A stretch of DNA of 64,000 bases from Streptomyces sp. 6-11-2 (GTDB lineage: Bacteria; Actinomycetota; Actinomycetes; Streptomycetales; Streptomycetaceae). Positions within the stretch are counted from its first letter, which is position 1, and each line of letters starts with the position of its first letter. Positions 18,595 to 26,785 of this stretch are shown here, piece by piece. The notes below the pieces were generated by a model. The model was not told where the DNA came from. It made no database searches and was given only the letters and a program-made list of their open reading frames with translations. The stretch lies in NCBI RefSeq assembly GCF_006540305.1, contig NZ_BJOR01000001.1, positions 806,001-870,000 on the forward strand, in the 5' to 3' direction. Position numbers and translations under genes: made by a program.

Positions 18595-21572
18595 GCGGGC
18601 CCCAGGAGAGCGGCACGTTCGCCGCGCTGCGCGGGCAACTGCAGGAGGCCGCCGCCACGTTCGCGGGCGGACCCGACGCCCTGGAGGGCATCCTCCTCGG
18701 CATGGTCGACGACGTCGACCGGGCGGTGCGCGAGCCACTGGAGATCTTCCCCGTCTGCCATCACTCGCCCGCCTCGGCGACCGCCATGGCCCGGCGGCTG
18801 CGCGAGAAGCAGCCCAAGGTGGTCTACCTGGAGCTGTGCGAGGACATGGCACCGCTGCTGACCGAGCTGCGCAACTGCCGGTTGCCGGTGGCGGTGCAGG
18901 CGTTCGCCGGTGACGTCGACGGCTTCCCCCGCGACTGGGCTCCGCTGTCGGTCGTCGCACCGATCACCGAGGCGTCCGCCGAGTACCAGGCCATCGCGTA
19001 CGCCCTGGACACGCCGGGTGTGGAACTGGTGCTCGTGGACCGGTCCGCGGACCACGTCTTCCAGTGGGACACCGGCGGCGAGCAGGCGCGGGAGGCCGCG
19101 GCGGAGGACACCGACCCCCCGGCCGAGGCCGAGACCGCCCTGCACGGCGAGGCCGTCGGCGTCGAACTCGGTGACCTCCGGCCGCGCTTCGCCGAGCTGG
19201 AGGAACACCTGCTGCGGCACGGCAGGGTGCGGCACTGGTCGGAGTGGTGGCACCAGTACGTCGAGGTGCCGCTCGGCGACAGTGCAGCCGGCCACGACAC
19301 CTACCGCCAGGTGATGCTCCTCGTCGGCAGCCTGTTCCGGCGCCTCGCTCCGGGCGACGGCGCCCGGGTCCGCGTGGACGAGGACCGCGAACGGTACATG
19401 TGGACCCGGATGCGCGAGCACCTGACGGCCACCGGGACCGATCCGGCGGACTGCCTGTACGTGTGCGGGGCGTTCCACGCGGTCAGCCGCGTCGAGGAGT
19501 TCGGCGTGCACGGCGCCGCCGAGACGTTCACGATCTCCCCGCGCACCGCCACCACCTGGCAGTACGGGCTGATCCCGTCCAGCCACGCGGCGATCGAGGC
19601 GCAGTTCGGTCTCGCCGCCGGCTCGGTGTCGATCGCCTCGACGGAGTGGACGAAGAACCTGAAGCGCACCCGGGTGCAGCCGTACCGGCTGGCGGGCCAG
19701 GCGGGCACGAAGAAGTCCGCGGCGAAGAAGGCCCCGGCGAAGAGGACCTCGGCGGCGGAGGTCCGGGGCGGGCAAGTCATCGTGCCCGCACCAGAGTCCA
19801 CCACCATCCCGGCACCGGAGTCCGCCGCCGCGGACCGGCTGTCCGGCTTCCTGCACAGGCCGCCTGTGCTCGACGGCCTGGACGAGGCCGAACTGCTCGG
19901 CTGGTCGGTGGACATCGTGCGTGCGGCCCGGCGCAACGGCTACCTCGCCTCCACCGCCGACGCCATCGCGGTGTTCGAGACGTCGGTCCTGCTCGCCGGG
20001 ATGCGGGACCGGGCCAAGCCCACACCGTACGACTTCCAGGACGCGGCGGTCACCTGCATCGAGAAGGACGCCGTGCCGGGGCGGCGGGACGTGCGGCGCC
20101 TCGTCGAGATCATGATGGGCGGCGACCGGATCGGCCAGGTCGGCTACGAGGCGCTGCCGCCGCTCGCCCGCGATGTGCACGACCGGCTGGCACCGCTCGG
20201 ACTGAAACTCCAGCAGCGCGGCGTGCAAAGGGCGTTGCTGGACATGGCCTCCCGGTCCGAGCTCCAGGCCTGCTCCGACGTCCTGTGGATGCTGCGGCGC
20301 CTGATGCCGCACGGCGCCGCCCGGCCGATCATGGGCGAGCGGCGGCTCGGTGAGCGTTCGATCCAGGAGTCCTGGGACCTGGCGCTCGGCACCCACCAAC
20401 GGGCCCTCATCGAGCTCGGTTACGAGGGCGTCAGCATCGAGCAGGTCCTGGAACAGCGGCTGCGGCGCGACGCGTACGGCCCGCAGGCGACGACCGCGAC
20501 CGTACTGGCCGCGGTCGAGGACGCGACCCTGTACCTGCGCAGCCGCCGCCTCGCCGACGAACTCGGCACGCACGCGCTGAAGGTGCTCGCCACCGAGCGC
20601 AGCGTCGACGGCGCGCCGGAAGTGCTGCGCCGGGTGCGCGGGCTGCTGGCGTACTACCGCACCAGCGAACCGGTGCTGCCGCAGTGGATCGAGTCGTTCG
20701 TCAAGACCGGCTACGCCCACTACTGCACGCTGCTGCCGGTGGCGTTCCGGGACGAGGACGCGACGGTCGGGCAGGTCGCGGCGATGCTCGGCTTCCTGTT
20801 CAGCATGGAGAGCCTCGCGCTGTCGCTGGGCTGTGACCGGGCCCAGTTGGAGCTGGCGGTCGCCCAGTCGCATCCCGAGGAGCCGTCGAAGACGGCCCTG
20901 CTGTGGGCGGCGCAGGTGCAGCTCGGCGCGCTGTCCCGGGCGGAGTTGCGGGGACGGTGCGACGCGCTGCTGGACAATCCGCTGGTGGTGCCCGCCTATC
21001 CCCGTTACCTCAGCGGCTTCGTCCACGCACTGGAGCCGGTGCCGGGGTTGGCGGACGTGGTCGTGGAAGCGGTGTCGAACGCGTTTGGACGGTTGCCCGA
21101 CGCGGTCCTGCTGCCGTGGCTGCCGCTGCTCATCACCACCTTGCGGTCCGGCGCCGCGGAGCTGGCCCCGCTGCTGATCCGCGAGGCAGGGCGGATCTTC
21201 CCGGGGCGGCTGGCGGCCTTGGACGCCTGGATCCCACCGTGGCGGACGCCCCCGGCCCCGCCCGCCACCCGCCGGACGCGGTCCAGCGGGCACGACCGCC
21301 AGGGCGCCGCACTGCTCCCGGCGCATCCGGCGACCTGCGACGCGGTGGCGGAGCTGCTGGGCTGCACGCAGGGGTGGACGCCGGCCGACGTCCCGCCCCC
21401 GTCGGGTATCCGGTTGCTGACCGCGCATCCGGCGACGTGCGACGCGGTGGCGGACCTGCTGGGCTGCGACGGCGCGTGGACGGCGTCCGGCGCTGCACCT
21501 TCGGGCGCCGCGCTGACGAGCCGGCATCCAGCCACGGCGAAGGCCTTGGAGTCCCTGCTCACGAACGCATGA
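18591..21572 (+). CDS. DUF5682-family protein of the MoxR-VWA operon
   Basis: This 993-residue protein matches, from memory, the DUF5682 family that travels with MoxR and VWA genes. Three N-terminal motifs recall the EreA/ChaN/TraB-like hydrolase fold: FPVCHHSPAS (His57-His58), VVYLELCEDM (Glu81) and YVCGAFHAVSRVEEFG (His near 296). That link is my inference. A Lys/Ala-rich linker (about 365-390) leads to a long helical C-terminal part. The last about 90 residues contain three copies of a HPAT-led repeat, two of which are 34 residues apart and nearly identical. It is the largest product of the operon and so its likely effector or scaffold. Confidence 0.82.
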   Translation: MSGPQESGTFAALRGQLQEAAATFAGGPDALEGILLGMVDDVDRAVREPLEIFPVCHHSPASATAMARRLREKQPKVVYLELCEDMAPLLTELRNCRLPVAVQAFAGDVDGFPRDWAPLSVVAPITEASAEYQAIAYALDTPGVELVLVDRSADHVFQWDTGGEQAREAAAEDTDPPAEAETALHGEAVGVELGDLRPRFAELEEHLLRHGRVRHWSEWWHQYVEVPLGDSAAGHDTYRQVMLLVGSLFRRLAPGDGARVRVDEDRERYMWTRMREHLTATGTDPADCLYVCGAFHAVSRVEEFGVHGAAETFTISPRTATTWQYGLIPSSHAAIEAQFGLAAGSVSIASTEWTKNLKRTRVQPYRLAGQAGTKKSAAKKAPAKRTSAAEVRGGQVIVPAPESTTIPAPESAAADRLSGFLHRPPVLDGLDEAELLGWSVDIVRAARRNGYLASTADAIAVFETSVLLAGMRDRAKPTPYDFQDAAVTCIEKDAVPGRRDVRRLVEIMMGGDRIGQVGYEALPPLARDVHDRLAPLGLKLQQRGVQRALLDMASRSELQACSDVLWMLRRLMPHGAARPIMGERRLGERSIQESWDLALGTHQRALIELGYEGVSIEQVLEQRLRRDAYGPQATTATVLAAVEDATLYLRSRRLADELGTHALKVLATERSVDGAPEVLRRVRGLLAYYRTSEPVLPQWIESFVKTGYAHYCTLLPVAFRDEDATVGQVAAMLGFLFSMESLALSLGCDRAQLELAVAQSHPEEPSKTALLWAAQVQLGALSRAELRGRCDALLDNPLVVPAYPRYLSGFVHALEPVPGLADVVVEAVSNAFGRLPDAVLLPWLPLLITTLRSGAAELAPLLIREAGRIFPGRLAALDAWIPPWRTPPAPPATRRTRSSGHDRQGAALLPAHPATCDAVAELLGCTQGWTPADVPPPSGIRLLTAHPATCDAVADLLGCDGAWTASGAAPSGAALTSRHPATAKALESLLTNA

Positions 21573-21582
21573 GAGCGAGGGC

Positions 21583-22554
21583 TCATGGCGCCGGCCGAGT
21601 CCTGGGCCCACCAGGATCCGGCCGGTCCGGCGGCGTGCCCGGCGTGCCGGTCTCGGCCGCGTCGTGCCGGCCGCTTTCGCCCGACGGCTTGCTCAAGAGG
21701 GTTTCTCTCAGTTGGTCCGGGTTCATCGCCACCAGGTGCGGCACGCGGTCGTTCCACTGTGCGGCCAGGTTGTCCAGGGTCCGCACGACGGATCGGCGTA
21801 TCCGGCGGGCGGCGACGGCGAGTACGACCGCGGCGACCGGTCGCAGGAGTCGACGGCCACGAAGGGAGACGGTGACGTGTATGTCCCATCTGCAGTCGTC
21901 CCGGGACGGCCGGGGAACCGCTCGCACGTCCGCCCGGATCCAGGGGTGGTCGAGCCGGGCCGAGGCCGGGGCTGAAGGTGGGGTGCGGTCGGTGTCTGCA
22001 GCGGGCCACCAGTCGTCCAGCCGTACCCGGACGCGGCCCGCCATGCCGAACAGCGTGCGCGCTGCCGCGCCGCCTCCTGCCCGGCCGCTGATCTCGACCA
22101 GGCTCGGGCGGTCGGGGCTCTTCAGTGCCGCGTCCAGTTCGACGTTCATTTCGTCCGAGGCCAGGGCGAGTTCGAGGCGGACCGCGCGGCGGTGATCCCA
22201 CTCCCTGACGGTGATCTGTACGGTTTCGCTCGCCTCGGCATCCTCGCTGATCCCGGACCCGTCCGCGTCCGCGTTGGCATCCGCTTTCGCGATTCCGTCC
22301 CCGGCGTCGTCCCCGTCCTCGTCCTCGTCCTCGACCTCAAGCTCGACCTCGGCCTCCGTGAGGTAGACCGAGCCGGGTCGCAGGTGCCGCCCTTGGGTCA
22401 GCCGGATGTCCGGGATCACCTGTCCATCGGGCAGTACGAGCCCTTGTTCATCCGCCTGGCTCTCCTCCGCCAGGGTGCGGATCACGGCCAAGGCGTCGAC
22501 GAGCCACCGGTACGGAACCGGCTCGACGACCACCAGGTGTCTGACGGAGACCAT
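21583..22554 (-). CDS. Unknown protein with Asp/Glu-rich insert
   Basis: The protein is about 323 residues from the ATG at 22554. An ATG at 22590 would add twelve, and neither has a clear RBS. The N-terminal part is MVSVRHLVVVEPVPYRWLVDAL. A very acidic, low-complexity stretch follows at about 75-125 (VELEVEDEDEDGDDAGDG). A C-terminal module around 180-290 (DCRWDIHVTVSLRGR...LDNLAAQWNDRVP) vaguely recalls SRPBCC/polyketide-cyclase ends. No function can be assigned. It lies downstream of the esterase on the same strand and ends only 10 bp from the DUF5682 gene, with which it converges. Confidence 0.7.
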   Translation of the reverse strand: MVSVRHLVVVEPVPYRWLVDALAVIRTLAEESQADEQGLVLPDGQVIPDIRLTQGRHLRPGSVYLTEAEVELEVEDEDEDGDDAGDGIAKADANADADGSGISEDAEASETVQITVREWDHRRAVRLELALASDEMNVELDAALKSPDRPSLVEISGRAGGGAAARTLFGMAGRVRVRLDDWWPAADTDRTPPSAPASARLDHPWIRADVRAVPRPSRDDCRWDIHVTVSLRGRRLLRPVAAVVLAVAARRIRRSVVRTLDNLAAQWNDRVPHLVAMNPDQLRETLLSKPSGESGRHDAAETGTPGTPPDRPDPGGPRTRPAP

Positions 22555-22660
22555 GCCGACAGTCTGGCCAGTCGGGCGCCGGTCTTCCATGGCCCGGCAC
22601 GGCAGAACCACGTCGGGCCGCTTGCCGAGCACCGGCAAGCGGCCCGAGCGAGCGACCGTG

Positions 22661-23689
22661 TCAGCCGTCGACGCGCAGGGCGCCCAGCAGCATCGGCAGG
22701 GAGGCGTGCAGTTCGCGCTGCCAGTAGGCCCAGCCGTGGGTTCCCGGTCCGTAGAAGTGGGTGGTGACGTGCTTGGCGCCGACACGTTCGAGTGCGGCGG
22801 CCAGGGCGTGGTTCTGGCGGTTGAAGTCGGCCTCGAGCGCGCTCGTACTGCCCGGGGAGTCCAAGGGGCCGGTGGTGCCGTCACCGCACGACAGGTACAC
22901 GGGGACCGACTTGAGCCGCCGGGCCAGGTGGAACGGGTCGTGCGCCTCCCAGATGCCGCGCTGGGCGACCGGGTCGCCCCAGACCCGCAGCGGGTCGTCG
23001 CCCTGGCCGGCGAAGAAGCCCATGATGCGGTTCACCGACTCCTCGTTCAGCAGCGGGTGCGCCGAGCCGGAGTACGCCGCGGTCGCCTTGAACATTCCGG
23101 GGTGCCGGGCGGCGTACAGCAGGGCGCCCTGGCCTCCCATCGACAGGCCGGCCACGACGCGGTTGCCGCCGGCGGCCCAGTCGCGTTCCAGGAGCTGCCG
23201 CAGCTCGACGGTGTGGAAGGTCTCCCATGCGGGGTCGCCGCCCTGGCCGTGGTTCCACCAGTCGCTGTACCAGCCGTTCCAGCCGGCCTCCGGCATCACC
23301 ACGAGCACGTCGCGCAGGCTGTCGATCCGTGCGACGTCCGTGAGGGCGGTCCACGAGGTGTAGTCCCCGCAGCAACCGTGCAGCAGCCACAGCATCGGCC
23401 AATGCTGCCGTCGGTCGCTCGGGTTCCAGCCGTCGGGAGTGAGGAGCCGGACCTTGACCGTGCGGCCGCCCAGGGCCGCCGAGCGTACGGACAGGTCGAT
23501 CTGACGGTCCGCGACCTGGGTGGCCTCGACGACCTCGGCGCCTCGCGGCTTCGCGGAGGCGGGAACGGTGGTTTCGGCCGCTCCCGCGGCTGCGGGCGAG
23601 GCGGCGTGTGCCCAGGCGATCGGCGCGGTCGGCGTGAGGGTGAGAAGCAGTGCGGAGAGGACGAGCAGGACTCGGGTTCGAAGGGTCAT
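22661..23689 (-). CDS. Secreted esterase (PF00756-type, antigen 85-like fold)
   Basis: The 342-residue alpha/beta hydrolase has a Sec signal to about residue 30. The core begins near 65 (DLSVRSAALGGRTVKVRLLTPDGW). The oxyanion region is WLLHGCCGDYTSW, the nucleophile is Ser183 in GLSMGG, an acidic candidate lies in SCGDGT, and the catalytic His is in GTHGWAYW near the end. The family includes esterase D-like enzymes, feruloyl esterases and mycolyltransferases. Mycolic acids are absent from Streptomyces, so an esterase on acylated polysaccharides or lipids is more likely. The start ATG at 23689 follows GGGAGCCGCG. Confidence 0.88.
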   Translation of the reverse strand: MTLRTRVLLVLSALLLTLTPTAPIAWAHAASPAAAGAAETTVPASAKPRGAEVVEATQVADRQIDLSVRSAALGGRTVKVRLLTPDGWNPSDRRQHWPMLWLLHGCCGDYTSWTALTDVARIDSLRDVLVVMPEAGWNGWYSDWWNHGQGGDPAWETFHTVELRQLLERDWAAGGNRVVAGLSMGGQGALLYAARHPGMFKATAAYSGSAHPLLNEESVNRIMGFFAGQGDDPLRVWGDPVAQRGIWEAHDPFHLARRLKSVPVYLSCGDGTTGPLDSPGSTSALEADFNRQNHALAAALERVGAKHVTTHFYGPGTHGWAYWQRELHASLPMLLGALRVDG

Positions 23690-23797
23690 CGCGGCTCCCT
23701 GTGGCTGGTCGCGGCTCGAGCGTTCTTCGACCGGGCGGGGTCAACTCCTCTGGGGCTCACATGTCGCAGCAGCCTGATGCTGCCAGCCGTGCGGGTG

Positions 23798-23842
23798 ACG
23801 CGAAAGCCCTGCCGTTCCTTGCGGACGGCATTGCTTTCGCGT
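23798..23842. terminator. Long two-part hairpin between flavohaemoglobin and esterase genes
   Basis: ACGCGAAAGC (23798-23807) pairs with GCTTTCGCGT (23833-23842), and TGCCGT (23810-23815) pairs inside it with ACGGCA (23825-23830). It lies 64 bp past the flavohaemoglobin stop and in front of the esterase gene on the same strand. It is probably a terminator of the former, but could be a leader structure of the latter. Confidence 0.6.
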
Positions 23843-23905
23843 ACGTGGGCCCGAGTCAGCCGCCGGTCACCTCCGGAGGGAGCCGGCGACCGTCGCGGCG
23901 GTCGG

Positions 23906-25258
23906 TCAGGCTGGGATCGACTGCCCCTGGAACATCCTGGTTCCGGCCGAGCCGAAGTCCCCGACGGGTCCGGGCAGGTCACGCGGGCCGGCCGGCAACG
24001 GGTCGTGGCGGACGTGTTCGGCGGGCAGCCCGGCGCGGGTGAGCGCGGCCGTCACGGTCTGCACCATCGACGGCGGCCCGGCGAGCAGTGCGTGGCCGCC
24101 CGCCGCGGGGCGGCTCCGGGTCACCGCGCGGGCCAGACGCTCGTACACGCCCTCCCCCGGGGTTCCGCCCGTCACTGGAACCACGGTCAGCCACGGGCGG
24201 CTCCGTTCGACCTCGGTCAGGTACTCCGTGTCGTACAGGTCGGACAGCGCGTCGGCGCCCAGGAAGAGCCGTACCCGGCCCGGCCGGTGTGCGGACGCCG
24301 GGCGCAGGCGGCCTTCCAGTTCCTGGAGCAGCGCCTTCATCGGGGCCCAGCCGGTGTCCCAGGCCACCAGCCGGAGTTCGCCCGTCTGCTCCTCGCCGAG
24401 TGCCAGGTTTCCCTTGGGGGGACCGAGCCGTATCCGGCCCCCGACCGTGGTGTGGCGCACCAGGGCCTCACTCACGCCGCCGGGGCCGGTGCACCGGACA
24501 TGGAACTCCAGCTCCCCGTCCCGGCCGGGCTCGCCCGCCAGGTAGTAGGGGCGCCAGGTGTGCGGCAGCCGGGCGGACTCCAGCGCGGTGTACTGCCCGG
24601 CCCGGTACCGGAAGGTCTCGTGCGGCCGTACCCGGAGCACCGCGAGGTCCGGGCCGCACAGCCGATGCGCCGTCACCGTGGCCTGCCAGCACGGCGGCTC
24701 GTGCAGCGCCGCCTCCGCGCCCCGCACCATGGCCGTGACACCGAAGCGCACCATCCGCACCCACGCCTGCTCGAGTTCCGCGGTCCAGTGCTCGCCGGCA
24801 CGGACGCGCAGCGCCTCGCACAGCGCGGTTTCGAACGCCGCGTACTGCGCCGGACGCACGCCGAGCTTGCGGTGGTCGCGGCCCAGCTGGGTGAACGTCG
24901 CGGTGATCTGGTCGGGCCTGTTCAGGTGTTCGAGCAGGAACCAGAACGCCCTTGCCAGGTGGGCCTGCTGGAAAGCCATCTCGGCGGGGAAGAGCGACCG
25001 CAGGGAGGGGTGCCGGGTGAACAGTGCCTGGTAGAGGTGGGCGATCAGCTCCTCGAACGGGGCCACCAGGTCCAGATCGCGCATGATGGTCTGCTGGTCG
25101 GCGGACCCGTCGTACGGCTGCCCGGCCGGGCCCCGGAGGCCGTCGGCACTGCCGCCGTCCGCGCCCGGGAAGCCTCCGGAGGAGAGCATCTGCCGGCGCA
25201 GTCGCATCGCGTCGTGCCGGGCGAGGAGTGCGTGGTACGTCCCGTCTTCCGCGCTCAT
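23906..25258 (-). CDS. Flavohaemoglobin-like NO dioxygenase (globin plus FAD/NAD reductase)
   Basis: The 450-residue protein has a globin domain at about 60-185, with Tyr76 at the B10 position and proximal His129 in GRDHRKLG. A reductase part follows: FAD contact RPYYLAG at 236-242, an NAD(P)H loop in WDTGWAPMKALLQ and a terminal strand HALLAGPPSMVQTVTAAL. Enzymes of this type convert NO and oxygen to nitrate. The first 55 residues are an unusual Gly/Ser-rich extension, and the FAD motif has YY where RxYS is usual. Start ATG 25258 follows GGAGGGG. The stop of a 49-codon ORF lies two bases upstream of it, so translation may be coupled. Hypoxia-type boxes lie at 25517-25553. Confidence 0.88.
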   Translation of the reverse strand: MSAEDGTYHALLARHDAMRLRRQMLSSGGFPGADGGSADGLRGPAGQPYDGSADQQTIMRDLDLVAPFEELIAHLYQALFTRHPSLRSLFPAEMAFQQAHLARAFWFLLEHLNRPDQITATFTQLGRDHRKLGVRPAQYAAFETALCEALRVRAGEHWTAELEQAWVRMVRFGVTAMVRGAEAALHEPPCWQATVTAHRLCGPDLAVLRVRPHETFRYRAGQYTALESARLPHTWRPYYLAGEPGRDGELEFHVRCTGPGGVSEALVRHTTVGGRIRLGPPKGNLALGEEQTGELRLVAWDTGWAPMKALLQELEGRLRPASAHRPGRVRLFLGADALSDLYDTEYLTEVERSRPWLTVVPVTGGTPGEGVYERLARAVTRSRPAAGGHALLAGPPSMVQTVTAALTRAGLPAEHVRHDPLPAGPRDLPGPVGDFGSAGTRMFQGQSIPA

Positions 25259-25260
25259 GA

Positions 25261-25410
25261 TCAGCGACCCCTCCGCGTCTCGCGCCCGACGGCGGTCAGC
25301 CGCGTGGCGTCCGGTCCAGCCGCGCCCGGGGCGACGGCCGAGACCGGAGCGCACCGGCCCCCCGGGCGGTCCGGTGCGCTGCCCGGGAGCCGGCGGATGA
25401 GTCGAAGCAT
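25261..25410 (-). CDS. Small 49-residue upstream ORF, possible leader or small protein
   Basis: Read on the minus strand from ATG 25410, it encodes MLRLIRRLPGSAPDRPGG, then a Cys, then an Ala/Arg-rich remainder ending in TRRGR. The RBS AGGAG lies seven bases upstream and is the best in this promoter region. Its stop TGA (25263-25261) is two bases before the flavohaemoglobin ATG, which suggests translational coupling. It is in a different frame from the globin gene. No known family is recognised. It could be a regulatory leader peptide or a small partner protein. Confidence 0.5.
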   Translation of the reverse strand: MLRLIRRLPGSAPDRPGGRCAPVSAVAPGAAGPDATRLTAVGRETRRGR

Positions 25411-25516
25411 GGGTGGGCTCCTGAAGAGACGTGTGAGGAACGGTGGGGGGACACGACGGGAACAAGGGACGATCCGTCCACTGAAACCGCAGGTCAGTAT
25501 GGCATTAGGGGCAAAT

Positions 25517-25553
25517 GCCCCAACGTCCCTGGGTGCCAGGGCCGTTGGGCCCT
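25517..25553 (-). promoter_or_regulatory. Paired hypoxia/NO-type boxes before flavohaemoglobin
   Basis: AGGGCCGTTGGGCCCT lies at 25538-25553. A second element, AGGGACGTTGGGGC read on the minus strand, lies at 25517-25530 and overlaps a GGGGCA-AA-TGCCCC dyad. Both share the GGGnC...GG(C/G)C form of the pair at 174-222. DevS/DevR-type control of flavohaemoglobin by NO is known in Streptomyces coelicolor, to my knowledge. The assignment here rests on motif likeness. Confidence 0.5.
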
Positions 25554-25582
25554 GGACAGAGCCGACGCCGTGCTCTGCGGGC

Positions 25583-26710
25583 TCAGGTCTCCCTCTCCGG
25601 AACGTAGTCGGCCTCTTCCAGGCCGAAGGTCCAGGCGACCCCCTGCCGGGCGGTCCGGGTGCTCGGCGGCACCCGAAGCCAGTAGGTACGGTGGGTTCCG
25701 TCGGGCTCCGGGGTGGAGTTGACCACCTCGACCATCACCAGCGGCTCGTCTCCCTCCAGTTCGATGCGCCACAGCACACCCGCCCGGTCGCGCTGCACCG
25801 GTTCGGCGCCGGAATCCTCCAGGTAGCGCTCGTAGCCGTAGTGCTCCAGCATCACGCGGCGCAGCTCGGCGTTCTCCTCCTCGCGTATGCGTCGCGGGGT
25901 CAGCTCGGCAAGTCCGGCGAGGAATTCGGCGGGGACCGGCATTCCGCGCCAGGCGTGCAGCGCGAACCCGTCGGGGAAGGCGAGCGCCGGTCCGTCCCCG
26001 CGGTCGAGCCGGCCTGCCTCGTCCCGGTGCAGCTCCACGGGGCGTTCGCAGACGACCGCGGTCTTCTCGTACGGCCACCACCAGCCCGCGGCGCGGGCGA
26101 CCGCGGCGATCCCGTCGACCGCCTCCCCACCGTCCTGGCCGTCGAAGGCCGCCAGCCAGGCCGCGTCGTGCTGACCGAGGACCGCGTCGAGCAGGACGAG
26201 CCGGACGGCCTGCTCGTCTCCCGCCGCAGCGGTCGATGCCTCGACGACGCCGGTGCGTATGCGCTCGGTCAACGCGTTGGTGCCGTCCCACAGTTGGGCG
26301 CCCGTCAGGGCCCAGTGCGCGGCCCAGCCGGCCGGTCCGAGCCGGTCGAGGACACGCTCGCGCGCGGCTGCCCAGGGCCGGGTACGCACCGCGTCGCGGA
26401 CACTGCGGCCGGCCGTGCCCTCCGCCGTGAGCCGCGCGGCCACGGCCACGGCCTCGCTGGGCGAGCCCGCCCAGACGATGTGCTGCGGCTCCGGCAGGCC
26501 CGCCAGCCGGTAGGCCAGGCGCACGCCCTCCTCGGCCGCCGGGCGGTCGGCGGGGCCGGTCGCCGCCGCCACCTCGCGCCACATCGCCGTCGTGTCCGCC
26601 TGCACGGTCTCGTGCGGGGTCTCATGCACGGTCTCGTCCGAGGTCTCGTGCGGGGTCTCATGCACGGTCTCGTGCGGCGTCTCGTGCGCGGTTCTCATCG
26701 GAGTCGTCAT
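25583..26710 (-). CDS. DUF6745-type protein with N-terminal HET repeats
   Basis: The protein has 375 residues from ATG 26710, which follows AAGAGCGG at a suitable distance. Residues 9-36 are seven copies of a four-residue unit (HETP, HETV, HETS, DETV). The remainder, from about 42, matches my recollection of DUF6745: an acidic helical half, then WWWPYEKTAVVCERPVELHRDEAGRL and a C-terminal ADYVPERET. The biochemical role is unknown. It is preceded by a small gene on the same strand, and the pair is divergent from the STM4015-STM4011 run. In my experience such proteins occur near LRR and STM401x genes, so a shared function is plausible. Confidence 0.72.
   Translation of the reverse strand: MTTPMRTAHETPHETVHETPHETSDETVHETPHETVQADTTAMWREVAAATGPADRPAAEEGVRLAYRLAGLPEPQHIVWAGSPSEAVAVAARLTAEGTAGRSVRDAVRTRPWAAARERVLDRLGPAGWAAHWALTGAQLWDGTNALTERIRTGVVEASTAAAGDEQAVRLVLLDAVLGQHDAAWLAAFDGQDGGEAVDGIAAVARAAGWWWPYEKTAVVCERPVELHRDEAGRLDRGDGPALAFPDGFALHAWRGMPVPAEFLAGLAELTPRRIREEENAELRRVMLEHYGYERYLEDSGAEPVQRDRAGVLWRIELEGDEPLVMVEVVNSTPEPDGTHRTYWLRVPPSTRTARQGVAWTFGLEEADYVPERET
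26603..26686 (-). repeat. 12-bp coding tandem repeat (HETx), seven units
   Basis: Seven 12-bp units alternate two versions (CACGAGACCGTG and CATGAGACCCCG) and encode the HETP/HETV tract in the DUF6745 protein. The number of units is likely to vary between strains. Confidence 0.8.
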
Positions 26711-26785
26711 CGTTCCGCTCTTCGCTGTCTCGGTCCGGCTGTCCCAGTGCGCCGTTGCCATCCGGCTGTCTTGAAGTCCGCTGTC

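Noticed and set aside
17418..21611. Long minus-strand open frame opposite the MoxR and DUF5682 genes
   Set aside because: It has no recognisable domain and lies opposite two well-supported overlapping genes. The composition is typical of an antisense frame.
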